The notes under the pieces were generated by a model that did not search any database, had not been told where the DNA came from, and saw only the letters and a list, made by a program, of their open reading frames with translations. Of a stretch of DNA of 64,000 bases, positions 43,587 to 53,009 are shown one piece after another. Position numbers and translations under genes: made by a program. This stretch comes from Zoogloea sp. (GTDB taxonomy: Bacteria; Pseudomonadota; Gammaproteobacteria; Burkholderiales; Rhodocyclaceae), in assembly GCA_016720685.1 (NCBI GenBank), contig JADKKC010000013.1, forward strand, positions 1-64,000. The letters are read 5' to 3'. Within the stretch, counting starts at the first letter, position 1, and every line of letters starts with the position of its first letter.

Positions 43587-44858
43587 TCAGGGCAGGGCGG
43601 AGCGGTCGCGGCCAAGGCAGGTGCGGTGCCGCCAATCGACCCTTTCGGCGAACCAGCCGGTGGTGAGCTTGCGCTGGATCTTGGGGCTCTTGAGGTCGAT
43701 CTGCGGCATGGCTTCGCGCGGAAAATGTCCTCCGGCGGCACCCTCGGCGAGGGCGAAGACCCGGGTATAAAGCGCTGTTTGTGCGAAGCGGGCGGTTTTT
43801 TCGAGACGCAGGTCACGGTTGATCTCGGCACCGGACAGGCCGAGGCGGCTGGCGATGCGCTGCAACGCGGTGAGTGTGGTGCTTGGCTCGGATGCGGGGA
43901 CGCCGCCCGTGTAGCGCAGCAGGTCGCCGTCGAGGGCCAGAGGCTGGCCGCTGATGCGTGCGACAGCGGCCTGGAAGGCTGCGTTGCGGCTGCTGTAGCG
44001 GCCGGCGTTGAAGTCGGCAAAGCGGTAAAGGAGCTTGCTGTAGGGGGCGGGGTAGTCGAGCAGGATCGCCGTGCCGAAATAGACGCCGCCGCGCCGGGTG
44101 AAGACTTCGCTCCGCACGCTGCCGCGGCGCGGATAGGGATAGGCCTTCTCGGTGACGTGTTCTTCGGCGAAGGCGACGCTGACCTGCATCGGTCCGCCGG
44201 TGCGCACCGGGTTGTAGCCGCCGAGCAGGGATCGGCCATTGGGCAGCTCGGAAATCATGTCGTCGAACAGATCGTTCATCTGCTTTTCGGTACGCAGGGC
44301 ATCGATGCGCGCCTTGTAACTGCGGCCGTCCGGGCTGGTCTTGAGAAGCGCGGCGTCGACCAGCAGACGTGGAAGGTGCAGACGCTCGCGCCGGGCTTCG
44401 ATTTCTTTCTGGACGATTTGTGAGAGGCCGGGCACCACCGGATCGGCCTGGAAGGTCGATTCCTGCTCGATGACGGCGATCACGGCGCAGATGTTGTCCG
44501 GCGTGGGCGGGATGCGCAGCGCCGAAAAGGCCGTGAAGATGTCGCCGGACCAGCCGTCGCGGTCCTTCACGCCGGGCGGCAGGAAGCCCGCGACCAGCGC
44601 CCGCCCTTCGCGCTCGGACGGATAGGCCGCGGGCGGCTTTGGCGGAGCGGGCGTCGGCAAGGCCGTGGGTGCCGGAGCAGGCTTTGGAAGCTCGGTGGCG
44701 GGCGCCGGCAGGGTTTTGGCGGGTATTCCGCCAGGGGCGGGCGGCAGCGTCGGCGAGGGGCGCGATTCAACCGGGCCGGTGCTCGCGCAACCCGAAACAA
44801 GCGCCATGCCGGTGATCAGCCCGGCCAGAGCGACCCGCGCGGCGAGGCGGCTGGTCAA
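43587..44858 (-). CDS. DUF1615-family lipoprotein
   Basis: A 423-aa exported protein from ATG 44858. The signal peptide ends in a lipobox (ALVSGCAS, lipidation Cys at about residue 24), followed by a long Pro-rich linker (about 30-78) and the DUF1615 domain (AVIAVIEQESTFQADPVVPG, LLGGYNPVRTGGPMQVSVAF and FADFNAGRYSSRNAAFQAA). The E-x-E-S element recalls lytic-transglycosylase-like folds, but the activity is unproven. It overlaps the next upstream gene (stop at 44855). Confidence 0.85.
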   Translation of the reverse strand: MTSRLAARVALAGLITGMALVSGCASTGPVESRPSPTLPPAPGGIPAKTLPAPATELPKPAPAPTALPTPAPPKPPAAYPSEREGRALVAGFLPPGVKDRDGWSGDIFTAFSALRIPPTPDNICAVIAVIEQESTFQADPVVPGLSQIVQKEIEARRERLHLPRLLVDAALLKTSPDGRSYKARIDALRTEKQMNDLFDDMISELPNGRSLLGGYNPVRTGGPMQVSVAFAEEHVTEKAYPYPRRGSVRSEVFTRRGGVYFGTAILLDYPAPYSKLLYRFADFNAGRYSSRNAAFQAAVARISGQPLALDGDLLRYTGGVPASEPSTTLTALQRIASRLGLSGAEINRDLRLEKTARFAQTALYTRVFALAEGAAGGHFPREAMPQIDLKSPKIQRKLTTGWFAERVDWRHRTCLGRDRSALP

Positions 44859-45106
44859 GGCTTTTGTGCGGGCGCCGCGGCGCCTTTTTCCGCTTCGGCG
44901 ATGCGGCTCAGGGTGCGCGTGTAGTAGGCCGAGTAGCCCAGGCCGAGCAATGCCATGATGCCCGTCATGAGTACCGGGCCTTCGACCGGCCGGCCGGCCA
45001 GTACGTTGGTGATGAAGGAGTAGCCGAGCACGAGGGCCGCGGCGAATCCGCCCAGGATGCGGATCATCGCGAAGGTTTTTTGCTGCTTGAGGGTGGGTGT
45101 TGCCAT
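44855..45106 (-). CDS. small inner-membrane protein with two transmembrane helices
   Basis: An 83-aa protein from ATG 45106. Two hydrophobic segments (IRILGGFAAALVLGYSFI and VLMTGIMALLGLGYSAYY) with a short loop and a Lys/Ala/Pro-rich C-terminus. It overlaps the DUF1615 lipoprotein gene by four bases, so the two are probably co-translated. No known function. Confidence 0.75.
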   Translation of the reverse strand: MATPTLKQQKTFAMIRILGGFAAALVLGYSFITNVLAGRPVEGPVLMTGIMALLGLGYSAYYTRTLSRIAEAEKGAAAPAQKP

Positions 45107-45185
45107 GGGTGCCTGAGTCGGGAGCCGGAGTGGCGGGAGGATCAGGCTTCTCCTCCCGCGCGTCAAGCCTCCGGGCGTGCGCCCG

Positions 45186-46197
45186 TCAGAACAGCCCGCG
45201 ACCGAGCCAGTAGCCGCCTGCGGCGATGAGCGCCGAGCAGGGGATGGTGAGCACCCAGGCCCACACGATGCTGCCCGCGATGCCCCAGCGCACCGCCGCG
45301 GTCCGGCGCACCGAGCCGACTCCGACGATGGCGCCGGTGATGGTGTGGGTGGTGGACACGGGGATGCCCAGGCTGGTGGCGAGGAACAGGGTGATGGCTC
45401 CGCCGGTTTCGGCACAGAAACCGCCCACCGGCTTGAGCTTGGTGATGCGCTGCCCCATCGTCTTGACGATCCGCCAGCCGCCGAACAGGGTGCCGAGGCC
45501 GATGGCCAGGTAGCACAGCACGACGACCCACATGGGAACCGGGTCGCCCTGGGCGGTGACACCCGCAGCGATCAGCAGCATCCAGATGATGCCGACCGTC
45601 TTCTGGGCATCGTTGCCGCCGTGACCGAGACTGTAGAGGGCCGCGGAAACCAGCTGGAGGCGCCGGAACCATTTATCCACCCGGCGCTGGGTCTTGTTGC
45701 GGCAGACCCAGGCGACCACGACCAGGATCAGCGAGCCCAGGATGTAGCCGAACAGCGGGGAGATGACGATGAATGCGACGGTCTTCCAGATGCCTGCGCC
45801 GATCAGGGAGTCGGTGCTGCCTGCCTTGGCGATGGCTGCGCCGACGATGCCGCCGATCAGGGCGTGGGACGAGCTCGACGGAATGCCGTAATACCAGGTG
45901 ACCACGTTCCAGGCGATGGCCCCCAGGAGCGCGCCGAAGATGAGGTAGTGGTCCACGACGCTCGGGTCGATGATGCCCTTTGCCAACGGTGCTGGCGACC
46001 TTAAGCTGGAAGATGAAGAGCGCGACGAAGTTGAAGAAGGCGGCCCAGGCCACGGCCTGATGGGGTTTGAGGACGCCGGTGGATACGACGGTGGCGATGG
46101 CGTTCGCGGCGTCGTGAAAGCCGTTCATGAAGTCAAACAGCAGGGCAACGACCACCAGCCCGGCGATGACCCAGAATCCGATCTGTACGGTTTCCAT
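45186..46197 (-). pseudogene. pit: PiT-family inorganic phosphate transporter, one frameshift
   Basis: ATG 46197 begins FDFMNGFHDAANAIATVV, the PiT signature. The frame runs into nonsense after KVASTVGKG, and the conserved continuation GIIDPSVVDHYLIFGALLGAIAW with SSSHALIGGIVGAA, GGNDAQKTVGII and PVSTTHTITGAIVGVG lies in another frame to 45186. The frames meet in GGCAAAGGGC near 45983; removing one A gives one continuous frame of about 336 aa with ten or so membrane segments. PiT carriers import metal-phosphate with protons. The adjacent DUF47 gene is the usual partner. Because the rest is perfectly conserved, an indel error in the AAA/GGG run is as likely as a true mutation. Confidence 0.8.
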
Positions 46198-46205
46198 GGC
46201 GGTGC

Positions 46206-46832
46206 TCAGGCGTTTTCCAGCACGATGCCTTCGACGATCTTGGCGACGTCCTCGCAGCGATCGGTAATCGATTCAAGTTGTTCGTAGATGGCCTTGAGCT
46301 TCATGACCTGGAGTGCGTCGCGTTCGTCGCGGAAGAGCTTGGACATGGCGCTGCGCATGATGCGATCAGCATCGGTTTCGAGCCGGTCGATTTCCTGGCA
46401 GGTTTGCAGGATGGCACTGGCGTTGTCCATGTTGGCGATCAGGCCAACCACGATCTTCACGCGGGTGCAGCAGGACAGGCTCACGTTGGCCAGCTGGAGG
46501 GCTTCCGGGGTGATGCGCTGGATGTGATACAGGGTGATGCACTCGGCGACGTCCTGAACCGTATCCAGGATGTCATCCATGGCATTGATGAGGCTGTGGA
46601 TCTCGTCGCGGTCGAGGGGGGTGATGAAGCTCTTGTGAGCCTGGGCGACGGTTTCGTGGGTGATCTTGTCGGCGGCTTCCTCGATTATCTCGATGGCGGC
46701 GATATGTTTCTCCGCGTTGCCCATGTCTTCCATCAGGGCGGCGAGTTCCTGGGCCCCTAGAACGATTTGCTCGGCATGGTTATTGAAGTAGTCAAAAAAA
46801 CGGCCCTCTTGGGGCAGGAGACGTCCGAACAT
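46206..46832 (-). CDS. DUF47-family (PhoU-like) phosphate transport accessory protein
   Basis: A 208-aa all-helical cytosolic protein from ATG 46832. It has the family start FGRLLPQEGRFFDYFNNHAE and the metal-binding helices (ADKITHETVAQAHKSFITPL, DRDEIHSLINAMDDILD and ITDRCEDVAKIVEGIVLENA) with E/D-x-x-x-D pairs. DUF47 proteins are found beside pit genes and modulate the transporter. It is followed 8 bp later by pit on the same strand. Confidence 0.92.
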   Translation of the reverse strand: MFGRLLPQEGRFFDYFNNHAEQIVLGAQELAALMEDMGNAEKHIAAIEIIEEAADKITHETVAQAHKSFITPLDRDEIHSLINAMDDILDTVQDVAECITLYHIQRITPEALQLANVSLSCCTRVKIVVGLIANMDNASAILQTCQEIDRLETDADRIMRSAMSKLFRDERDALQVMKLKAIYEQLESITDRCEDVAKIVEGIVLENA

Positions 46833-47034
46833 GGTTTTGTATTGTTACAAAATGATGACTGTAACTTTAAATTTTAACAGAGCACGGCCCGCTTAACGAA
46901 AGGAAGTGTGTGCCCGGCACGGCAGCAGCTGTCTGCCCACCGCTCTACAGTCTGCAAGTGTCATGCCGTTAGTCTGACGTCGGCTGTCGCCCGGAATGGG
47001 CGGCAGGCACTGTCGAAGCGGGTGGAGGAATCGG

Positions 47035-48378
47035 ATGTCGTTGGGTGGATTGACGTTGTCGGAACTGATCGGGGCGCTGAGTCACGCTCTTGATATCACC
47101 GAAGGGCAGCCGGAAGGCCATTGTGTGCGTTGCTGCTGGATCGGCATGCACGTGGGGCGTGCAATGGGTTTGAACGACGAGCAGTTGTGGGAGCTTTATT
47201 ACACGCTGCTGCTCAAGGACCTGGGCTGCAGCAGCAATGCCGCACGCATTTGCGAGCTGTATCTGAGTGACGACCTTGTGTTCAAGCGTGACTTCAAATC
47301 CGTCAATGGCAGTCTGCCCAAGGTTTTGAAGTTCGTCATCGGCCATACCGGCCTCGGTGCAGGCCTTGCCGAGCGCTTCAAGGCGCTCGCCAGGATTATT
47401 CAGAGTGGCGACGAGATTGCCCAGGAATTGATCCAGACCCGGTGCACCCGCGGTGCGGACATCGCGCGGCAGCTGCGTTTTGGCGAGGGTGTGGCGATGG
47501 GCATCCACAGCCTCGACGAGCACTGGAACGGCGGCGGGCGCCCTCTGCGGCTGCAAGGAGAGGCGATTCCCCTTTCCTCGCGGATCGCCCTGCTGGCGCA
47601 GGTGGTGGATGTGTTCAATGTTTCCGATGGCGCGGATGCGGCGGGCTGGGAGGTGGAGGATCGCAGCGGCTCGTGGTTCGACCCCGCGGTCGTGTCTGCA
47701 TTCCGGCGTTGTGCGGAAGACCCCGCTTTCTGGGAGCGCCTGTCGGCGCCCGACCTGGATCAGGCCGTGTTCGCGCTCGAGCCGGGGCGGTTTGTCGTGC
47801 CCCTGGATGATGATTACCTGGATGAGATCGCTGCGGCCTTTGGCGAGGTGATCGATTCGAAAAGCCCTTACACCTCGGGCCACAGCGCCCGCGTTGCGCT
47901 GTACGCCGACAGCATTGCCGCCGAGCTGGGGCTGGAGCCGCGTCGGCGGCGCTGGCTCAAGCGCGCCTCGCTGCTCCACGACATGGGCAAGCTGGGCGTC
48001 AGCAATGCCATTCTCGACAAACCGGGCAAGCTGGATGAAACCGAATGGGCCGCGGTGAGGCAGCACGCCGTATACACGGAGAACATCCTGTCGCGTATCG
48101 GCGCTTTTACGGAAATGGCAATTGTTTCAGGCGCCCACCACGAGCGCCTGGATGGCAAAGGCTATCCGCGGGGAATCTCCGGGGAGGCCATTTCGCTGGA
48201 AACCCGGATCATCACCACCGCCGACATCTTTGATGCGATCACCGCCGAACGGCCTTACCGTGGGGCGATGCCGGTGGCCAAAACGCTGGCAATCATGGGC
48301 TCGGAAGTGGGGCAGGCCATTGATCTCCGCTGTTTTGAAGCCTTGCAGCGGATCGTCGATGAGCTTGGGTTGAGCTAG
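47035..48378 (+). CDS. HD-GYP domain protein with N-terminal degenerate HD-like domain
   Basis: A 447-aa cytosolic protein from ATG 47035 with GTGGAGGAA upstream. The C-terminal domain (about 280-445) is a full HD-GYP: SGHSARVALYADSIA, LLHDMGKLGVSNAIL, HAVYTENIL and AHHERLDGKGYPRG (the GYP motif), so c-di-GMP phosphodiesterase activity is expected. The N-terminal about 200 residues look like a second, damaged HD domain (EGHCVRCCWIGMHVGRAMGL and LLLKDLGCSSNAARI, where KD replaces HD). It is a c-di-GMP signalling protein like the GGDEF and HDOD proteins elsewhere in the window. Confidence 0.88.
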   Translation: MSLGGLTLSELIGALSHALDITEGQPEGHCVRCCWIGMHVGRAMGLNDEQLWELYYTLLLKDLGCSSNAARICELYLSDDLVFKRDFKSVNGSLPKVLKFVIGHTGLGAGLAERFKALARIIQSGDEIAQELIQTRCTRGADIARQLRFGEGVAMGIHSLDEHWNGGGRPLRLQGEAIPLSSRIALLAQVVDVFNVSDGADAAGWEVEDRSGSWFDPAVVSAFRRCAEDPAFWERLSAPDLDQAVFALEPGRFVVPLDDDYLDEIAAAFGEVIDSKSPYTSGHSARVALYADSIAAELGLEPRRRRWLKRASLLHDMGKLGVSNAILDKPGKLDETEWAAVRQHAVYTENILSRIGAFTEMAIVSGAHHERLDGKGYPRGISGEAISLETRIITTADIFDAITAERPYRGAMPVAKTLAIMGSEVGQAIDLRCFEALQRIVDELGLS

Positions 48379-48390
48379 GGTGCGCTGATC

Positions 48391-48425
48391 CACAAGTAAA
48401 TCAGGGGAACGCAAGCGCTCCCCTG
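48391..48425. terminator. hairpin between HD-GYP gene and deaD
   Basis: TCAGGGGA (about 48400-48407) and TCCCCTGA (48418-48425) pair around GCAAGCGC-type loop sequence. No long T run follows, so it is a weak terminator for the two convergent genes. Confidence 0.5.
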
Positions 48426-48463
48426 AAATGGTCAACATCCGCAGGGGCGCAGAGCCCCCTTGC

Positions 48464-50275
48464 TCAGGACCTGGGCTTGCGCGGGGGCTTGCCGAAGCCA
48501 CCCGCCGGGCGATCGAAGCCGCCTTCCTTGCGGAACGGCTTCTTCGGGCCTGCGCCACGGCTGCCGCCGCCCCGTTCGCGACTGGCTTCCTCGGGGCTGG
48601 CGAGGCGGATGTTCAGCGCCTGCTGACGCACGCGGGCGCGACGCAGGATCTGGATCACATCGTTGGAGAGATCAGCCGGCAGTTCGACGGTGCTGTAGTC
48701 CTCGAACAGGTTGATCTGGCCGATGAAGCGGCTTTCGATGCCGGCCTCGTTGGCGATGGCGCCGACGATGTCCTTCGGGCTGGCCATGTGCTCGCGACCC
48801 ACGTCGATGCGATAGCGGGCCAGGCGGCCTTCAGCGTAGTCGCGGCGACGCTCGAGGATTTCACCGCGGTTTTCGCGGGGCTCGCGCGTTTCACGCGGGG
48901 GGCGCGGATCCGGTTTGCCGGAAGCGGACATTTGGGCGAAATCGGGTTTGCCGGAGTCCGGCATCTGCAGCGGGCGATCCTTCTGGGCCAGGTAGGCGAG
49001 CGCGGCGGCGATTTCGCGGATGTCCGACTCGTTGTTCTCTTCCATGCCGGCGATCACGTTGAGGAAGAAGCTCAGGTCTTCGGACTCGAGCACTTCGCTA
49101 ACCTGCTGGCGGAAGGAGGCGACGCGCTTGTCGGCGACGGCTTCACGGGAGGGCAGCTTGAGGGCTTCGATCGGCTGGCGCGTGGCGCGCTCGATCTGGC
49201 GCAACAGGTGGTTTTCGCGCGGGGCGACGAAGAGGATCGCGTTGCCGGCGCGGCCGGCGCGGCCGGTGCGGCCGATGCGGTGAACGTAGGCCTCGGTGTC
49301 GTACGGAATGTCGTAGTTGATGACGTGGCTGACGCGGGGCACGTCGATGCCACGGGCCGCCACGTCGGTGGCGACGACGATGTCGAGGGTTTTGTTCTTG
49401 AGCTGCTCGATGACACGCTCGCGCAACTGCTGGGTCATGTCGCCGTTCAGGCAGGCGGCGGCGTAGCCACGGGCTTCAAGCTTTTCGGCGAGTTCGACGG
49501 TGGCGGTCTTGGTGCGGACAAAGACGATGGCGGCATCGAATTCGTCTTCCACTTCAAGGATGCGGGTCAGTGCGTCGAGCTTGTGCGGGCCGGCAATTTG
49601 CAGGAAACGCTGGCGGATGGTGGAGACGGTCGCCGTGGCCGACTTGATCTTCACTTCCTTCGGGTCGTTCAGGTAGCGGTGGGCAACCCGGCGGATGGCG
49701 TCCGGCATGGTCGCCGAGAAGAGGGCGGTTTGCCGTTCGGCCGGAATGCGCTCGAGAATCCATTCCACGTCGTCGATGAAGCCCATGCGCAGCATTTCGT
49801 CGGCTTCGTCGAGGATCAGGGTGGTGAGGCTTTCGAGGTTGAGGCTCTTTCTCTCCATGTGGTCCATGACACGGCCGGGGGTGCCGACGATGACGTGGGC
49901 GCCGCGCTGGAGCTGGCGCAGCTGGACGACCATGCTCTGGCCGCCGTAGATCGGCAGCACGTGGAAGCCCGGCATCTTGCTGGCGTAGCGCTGGAAGGCT
50001 TCGGCAACCTGGATGGCGAGCTCGCGCGTGGGGGCGAGGACGAGCACTTGCGGGTTGCGCTTGGCGATGTCAACGCGGTGGAGGGCGGGCAGCGCGAAGG
50101 CGGCAGTTTTGCCAGTGCCGGTCTGGGCTTCGCCGAGGATGTCGTGGCCGGCAAGCAGGAGCGGAATGCAGGCGGCCTGGATGGGCGAGGGGGTTTCGTA
50201 GCCGATCTCGGTGAGGGTCGCGAGGAGCGGCGCCTGGAGATCAAGCTGGTCGAAGCGTTCGATGGGAGCAGTCAT
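48464..50275 (-). CDS. deaD: DEAD-box ATP-dependent RNA helicase (DeaD/CsdA type)
   Basis: A 603-aa helicase from ATG 50275. The motifs are complete: Q-motif (FDQLDL and TPSPIQAACIPLLLAG), Walker A AQTGTGKTA, PTRELAIQ, GTPGRVMDH, DEAD in LILDEADEML, SAT in ALFSATMP, and HRIGRTGRAG. Residues about 470-560 form the DbpA/CsdA-type RNA-binding domain (RYRIDVGREHMASPKDIVGA). The C-terminus is Gly/Arg/Pro/Lys-rich, an unstructured RNA-binding tail. It acts in ribosome biogenesis and mRNA decay, especially in the cold. Confidence 0.95.
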   Translation of the reverse strand: MTAPIERFDQLDLQAPLLATLTEIGYETPSPIQAACIPLLLAGHDILGEAQTGTGKTAAFALPALHRVDIAKRNPQVLVLAPTRELAIQVAEAFQRYASKMPGFHVLPIYGGQSMVVQLRQLQRGAHVIVGTPGRVMDHMERKSLNLESLTTLILDEADEMLRMGFIDDVEWILERIPAERQTALFSATMPDAIRRVAHRYLNDPKEVKIKSATATVSTIRQRFLQIAGPHKLDALTRILEVEDEFDAAIVFVRTKTATVELAEKLEARGYAAACLNGDMTQQLRERVIEQLKNKTLDIVVATDVAARGIDVPRVSHVINYDIPYDTEAYVHRIGRTGRAGRAGNAILFVAPRENHLLRQIERATRQPIEALKLPSREAVADKRVASFRQQVSEVLESEDLSFFLNVIAGMEENNESDIREIAAALAYLAQKDRPLQMPDSGKPDFAQMSASGKPDPRPPRETREPRENRGEILERRRDYAEGRLARYRIDVGREHMASPKDIVGAIANEAGIESRFIGQINLFEDYSTVELPADLSNDVIQILRRARVRQQALNIRLASPEEASRERGGGSRGAGPKKPFRKEGGFDRPAGGFGKPPRKPRS

Positions 50276-50390
50276 GGGAGAGGGGCGCGGGCCGGGTGAA
50301 AGGTGAAGCGGTCTTGGGCCCGGGAAAAAGAGGCGGCTTCAAATAAAGGTTAATTTTACCGGAAGCCGGCTTCCGCGTCCCGGCCCCGGT

Positions 50391-51098
50391 TCACGGCTTG
50401 GTGACAGTGCTTGCATCCTGGCCGAACAAAACTTTCTTTGCCTCGTCGCTCATGGGGGGCTGGGCCGGATTGACCTGCTCGGCCAGGGCGTAGGCGCGGA
50501 TGGTGGCCGGACGCTGCCGGATGCTCTCGAACCAGCGCTTGATGCCGGGGAAGTCATCGAGGTTCTGGCGCTGTTTGTGATGGGAGACGATCCATGGGTA
50601 GCAGGCCATGTCGGCGATGGAGTAGTCGGCGCCGGCGATGAAATCGCGGTCGGCAAGGCGGCGATCGAGCACGGCGTAGAGGCGTGCGGTTTCCTTGACG
50701 TAACGATCGATGGCGTAGGGGACCGGTTCGGGGGCGTACTGGGTGAAGTGGTGGTTCTGCCCGGCCATCGGGCCCAGACCGCCCATTTGCCAGAACAGCC
50801 ACTGCAGGGCGTCGATGCGCGTGCGGACGTCGGCAGACAGGAAGCGGCCGGTCTTTTCGGCGAGGTAGAGCAGGATGGCGCCGGATTCGAACACCGAAAT
50901 CGGCTCGCCTCCGCCGCTCGGGCTGCGGTCGACGATGGCGGGGATACGGTTGTTCGGTGCGATGCGCAGGAAATCCGGCTGAAACTGGTCGCCCTTGCCG
51001 ATGTTGATCGGCCGGATGGTGTAGGGCAGGCCGGCCTCTTCGAGGAAGAGGGTGATCTTGTGGCCGTTGGGGGTGGTCCAGTAATACAGGTCGATCAT
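50391..51098 (-). CDS. glutathione S-transferase family protein (YfcG/YghU-like)
   Basis: A 235-aa two-domain GST from ATG 51098. The thioredoxin-like N-terminal domain starts MIDLYYWTTPNGHKITLFLE and has NNRIPAIVDRSP followed by the glutathione-binding ISVFESGAILLYLAEKTGRF. The helical C-terminal domain has FWQMGGLGPMAGQNHHFTQY and FIAGADYSIADMACYPWIV. This pattern fits the Nu-class disulfide-bond oxidoreductases YfcG and YghU. Its neighbour upstream, ending 10 bp away on the same strand side, is a ribbon-helix-helix gene. Confidence 0.92.
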   Translation of the reverse strand: MIDLYYWTTPNGHKITLFLEEAGLPYTIRPINIGKGDQFQPDFLRIAPNNRIPAIVDRSPSGGGEPISVFESGAILLYLAEKTGRFLSADVRTRIDALQWLFWQMGGLGPMAGQNHHFTQYAPEPVPYAIDRYVKETARLYAVLDRRLADRDFIAGADYSIADMACYPWIVSHHKQRQNLDDFPGIKRWFESIRQRPATIRAYALAEQVNPAQPPMSDEAKKVLFGQDASTVTKP

Positions 51099-51108
51099 AG
51101 TTCTTCTT

Positions 51109-51465
51109 TCAGGCTGAAGGGCGTCGCTCGGCGGCCAGTACCCAGGCGGGGTCGAGGCTGCGAATCGGGACGCGGGGATCGGCGGGAATGCCGCCGGCCA
51201 GTTGCAGTTGCAGGTAGCGCAGGCAGGAGACACGCAGGAAGGATGTGAAGTTCGTGCTTTCGTCGAGTCGGCCGCTTGCCGAGAGTTCGTCGTAGAGCCG
51301 GCCGAGCAGCTGCGGTACGCTCAGACCGTCGCGCTCGCCGATTTCTTCGAGCACCTGCCAGAACAGGTTTTCGAGGCGCAGGCTGGTGGCGACGCCGTGC
51401 AGGCGGATGGAGCGGCTGCGGGTGGCGTAGAGATCCGGGGCGGCGTTGATGAAGATCTGGCACAT
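51109..51465 (-). CDS. ribbon-helix-helix domain protein
   Basis: A 118-aa protein from ATG 51465. It resembles the RHH_4 family: RSRSIRLHGVATSLRLENLFWQVLEE forms the strand and first helix, then GLSVPQLLGRLYDEL and TNFTSFLRVSCLRYL. Such proteins bind DNA as dimers or act as regulatory partners. It is probably co-transcribed with the GST gene just downstream. Confidence 0.85.
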   Translation of the reverse strand: MCQIFINAAPDLYATRSRSIRLHGVATSLRLENLFWQVLEEIGERDGLSVPQLLGRLYDELSASGRLDESTNFTSFLRVSCLRYLQLQLAGGIPADPRVPIRSLDPAWVLAAERRPSA

Positions 51466-51551
51466 CGTCGGGCGCTCAAACGGGGAAGCCCCCGCCGGAC
51501 CATTGTAGGTGCTGCGGGGGCTTTGTGCCGGCGTGGGCGCCGGGCGCCGGA

Positions 51552-52130
51552 TCAGAGGCTGATCCTGGTGCCGAGCAGGGTGAGGAACTGGGCAATCCAG
51601 GCCGGGTGGGCCGGCCAGGCGGGCGCCGAGACGAGGTTTCCGTCGGTGATGGCCTGATCCACCGGAATATTGGCGTAAGTGCCTCCGGCCAGCTCGACCT
51701 CGGCCTGACAGGCCGGATAGGCGGAGCAGGTTCGACCTTCCAGAACCCGGGCACCGGCCAGCAACTGGGCGCCGTGACAGACTGCGGCGACGGGTTTGCC
51801 CGCGCTGAAGAAATGCTGCACGGCAGCGATCACGGCCGGGTACAGGCGCAGGTATTCGGGGCCACGGCCGCCCGGGATGACCAGCGCGTCGTAGTCTTCG
51901 GCGCGAATGTCGGCGAAGGTGGCGTTGAGGGTGAAGTTGTGGCCGCGTTTCTCGGTGTAGGTCTGGTTGCCTTCGAAGTCGTGGATGGCGGTGGCGATGC
52001 TGTCGCCGGCCTTTTTGTCAGGGCACACGGCGTGCACGGTGTGACCAACCGCCAGAAGGGCCTGGAAGGGCACCATGGTTTCGTAGTCTTCGCAGAAATC
52101 GCCGCAGATCATCAGGATTTTCTTGGCCAT
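51552..52130 (-). CDS. DJ-1/PfpI-family protein
   Basis: A 192-aa protein from ATG 52130. The class I glutamine amidotransferase-like fold is clear: KKILMICGDFCEDYETMVPF, DYDALVIPGGRGPEYLRL and the nucleophile elbow AAVCHGAQLLAGARVL with Cys followed by His. The Glu in EDYE is the usual third residue. Members include proteases, chaperones and glyoxalases; the role here is not known. Confidence 0.92.
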   Translation of the reverse strand: MAKKILMICGDFCEDYETMVPFQALLAVGHTVHAVCPDKKAGDSIATAIHDFEGNQTYTEKRGHNFTLNATFADIRAEDYDALVIPGGRGPEYLRLYPAVIAAVQHFFSAGKPVAAVCHGAQLLAGARVLEGRTCSAYPACQAEVELAGGTYANIPVDQAITDGNLVSAPAWPAHPAWIAQFLTLLGTRISL

Positions 52131-52290
52131 GCCTGTCTCCATTTGCGTGTGTGGGTTATCGGGAACAACGCGTCGAGTGTGGCGGCGCGGGGCAGTGGGC
52201 AGGTGGTAGCCGGTTACCGCAAGTTTGCTCTGGCCCTCGGCCGGCTCTTTGGTCATCATACGAACCCCGGTGTTTTTGGATGGAGTTGCA

Positions 52291-53009
52291 ATGACCGATT
52301 ACGTGATTGAACAGGCGCCCGTTCCGGTGTTGCCGGTTGCGGGCAGCGAGGGTGTGTTCCCGGTAAGGCGAATCTACTGCGTGGGGCGCAACTACGCGGC
52401 CCACGCGCGGGAGATGGGGGGCGATCCGACGCGCGAGGCGCCATTCTTCTTCTGCAAGCCGGCTGACGCGGTCGTACCGGTGCGGTCAGGCACGCTTGGC
52501 GAACTGATCTATCCTTCGGCGACGCAGGATTTACACCATGAAGTGGAGCTGGTTGTGGCGATTGGCCGCGGCGGGGCCGACATCCCCGTGGAGCAGGCGC
52601 TGGATCACGTGTGGGGCTACACCGTCGGCCTCGACATGACCCGCCGCGACCTGCAGGGGGCCCTGAAAAGCAAGGGGCAGCCGTGGGAGGCTGCCAAGGC
52701 TTTTGATCATTCGGCGCCTGTTGCGCCGCTGGTGCCGGTTGAACGCAGTGGCCACCCGGCGGCGGCGCCGATCTGGCTCAAGGTGAACGGCGAGGCGCGC
52801 CAGCATGGCGATCTGGCAGACATGATCTGGTCGGTGGCGGAGATCGTCGCCAGGCTGTCGGCTTATTTTCGTCTGGAGCCGGCGACCTGATCTTCACCGG
52901 CACGCCGGAAGGCGTCGGGCCGGTGAAGCCGGGGGAAGTGATCGAAGCGGCCGTGGACGGGCTGGCCAGCCTTGAGCTGCGGGTTGTCCAGGCCGTGCAG
53001 AAGGCTTAA
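52291..53009 (+). pseudogene. fumarylacetoacetate hydrolase-family protein, one frameshift near the end
   Basis: ATG 52291 opens a FAH-family enzyme (IYCVGRNYAAHAREMG, PFFFCKPADAVV, LHHEVELVVAIG and GYTVGLDMTRRDLQ). The frame stops at 52890 after YFRLEPAT. The conserved C-terminus (GDLIFTGTPEGVGPVKPGE) continues in another frame to TAA 53007-53009. Adding one G in CCGGCG near 52880 restores it and gives about 239 aa, the normal size. FAH-family enzymes cleave or decarboxylate 2,4-diketo acids and oxaloacetate, using metal bound by the conserved acidic residues (here H-x-E-x-E in HHEVELV). The end overlaps the 3' end of queD by a few bases. Confidence 0.8.
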
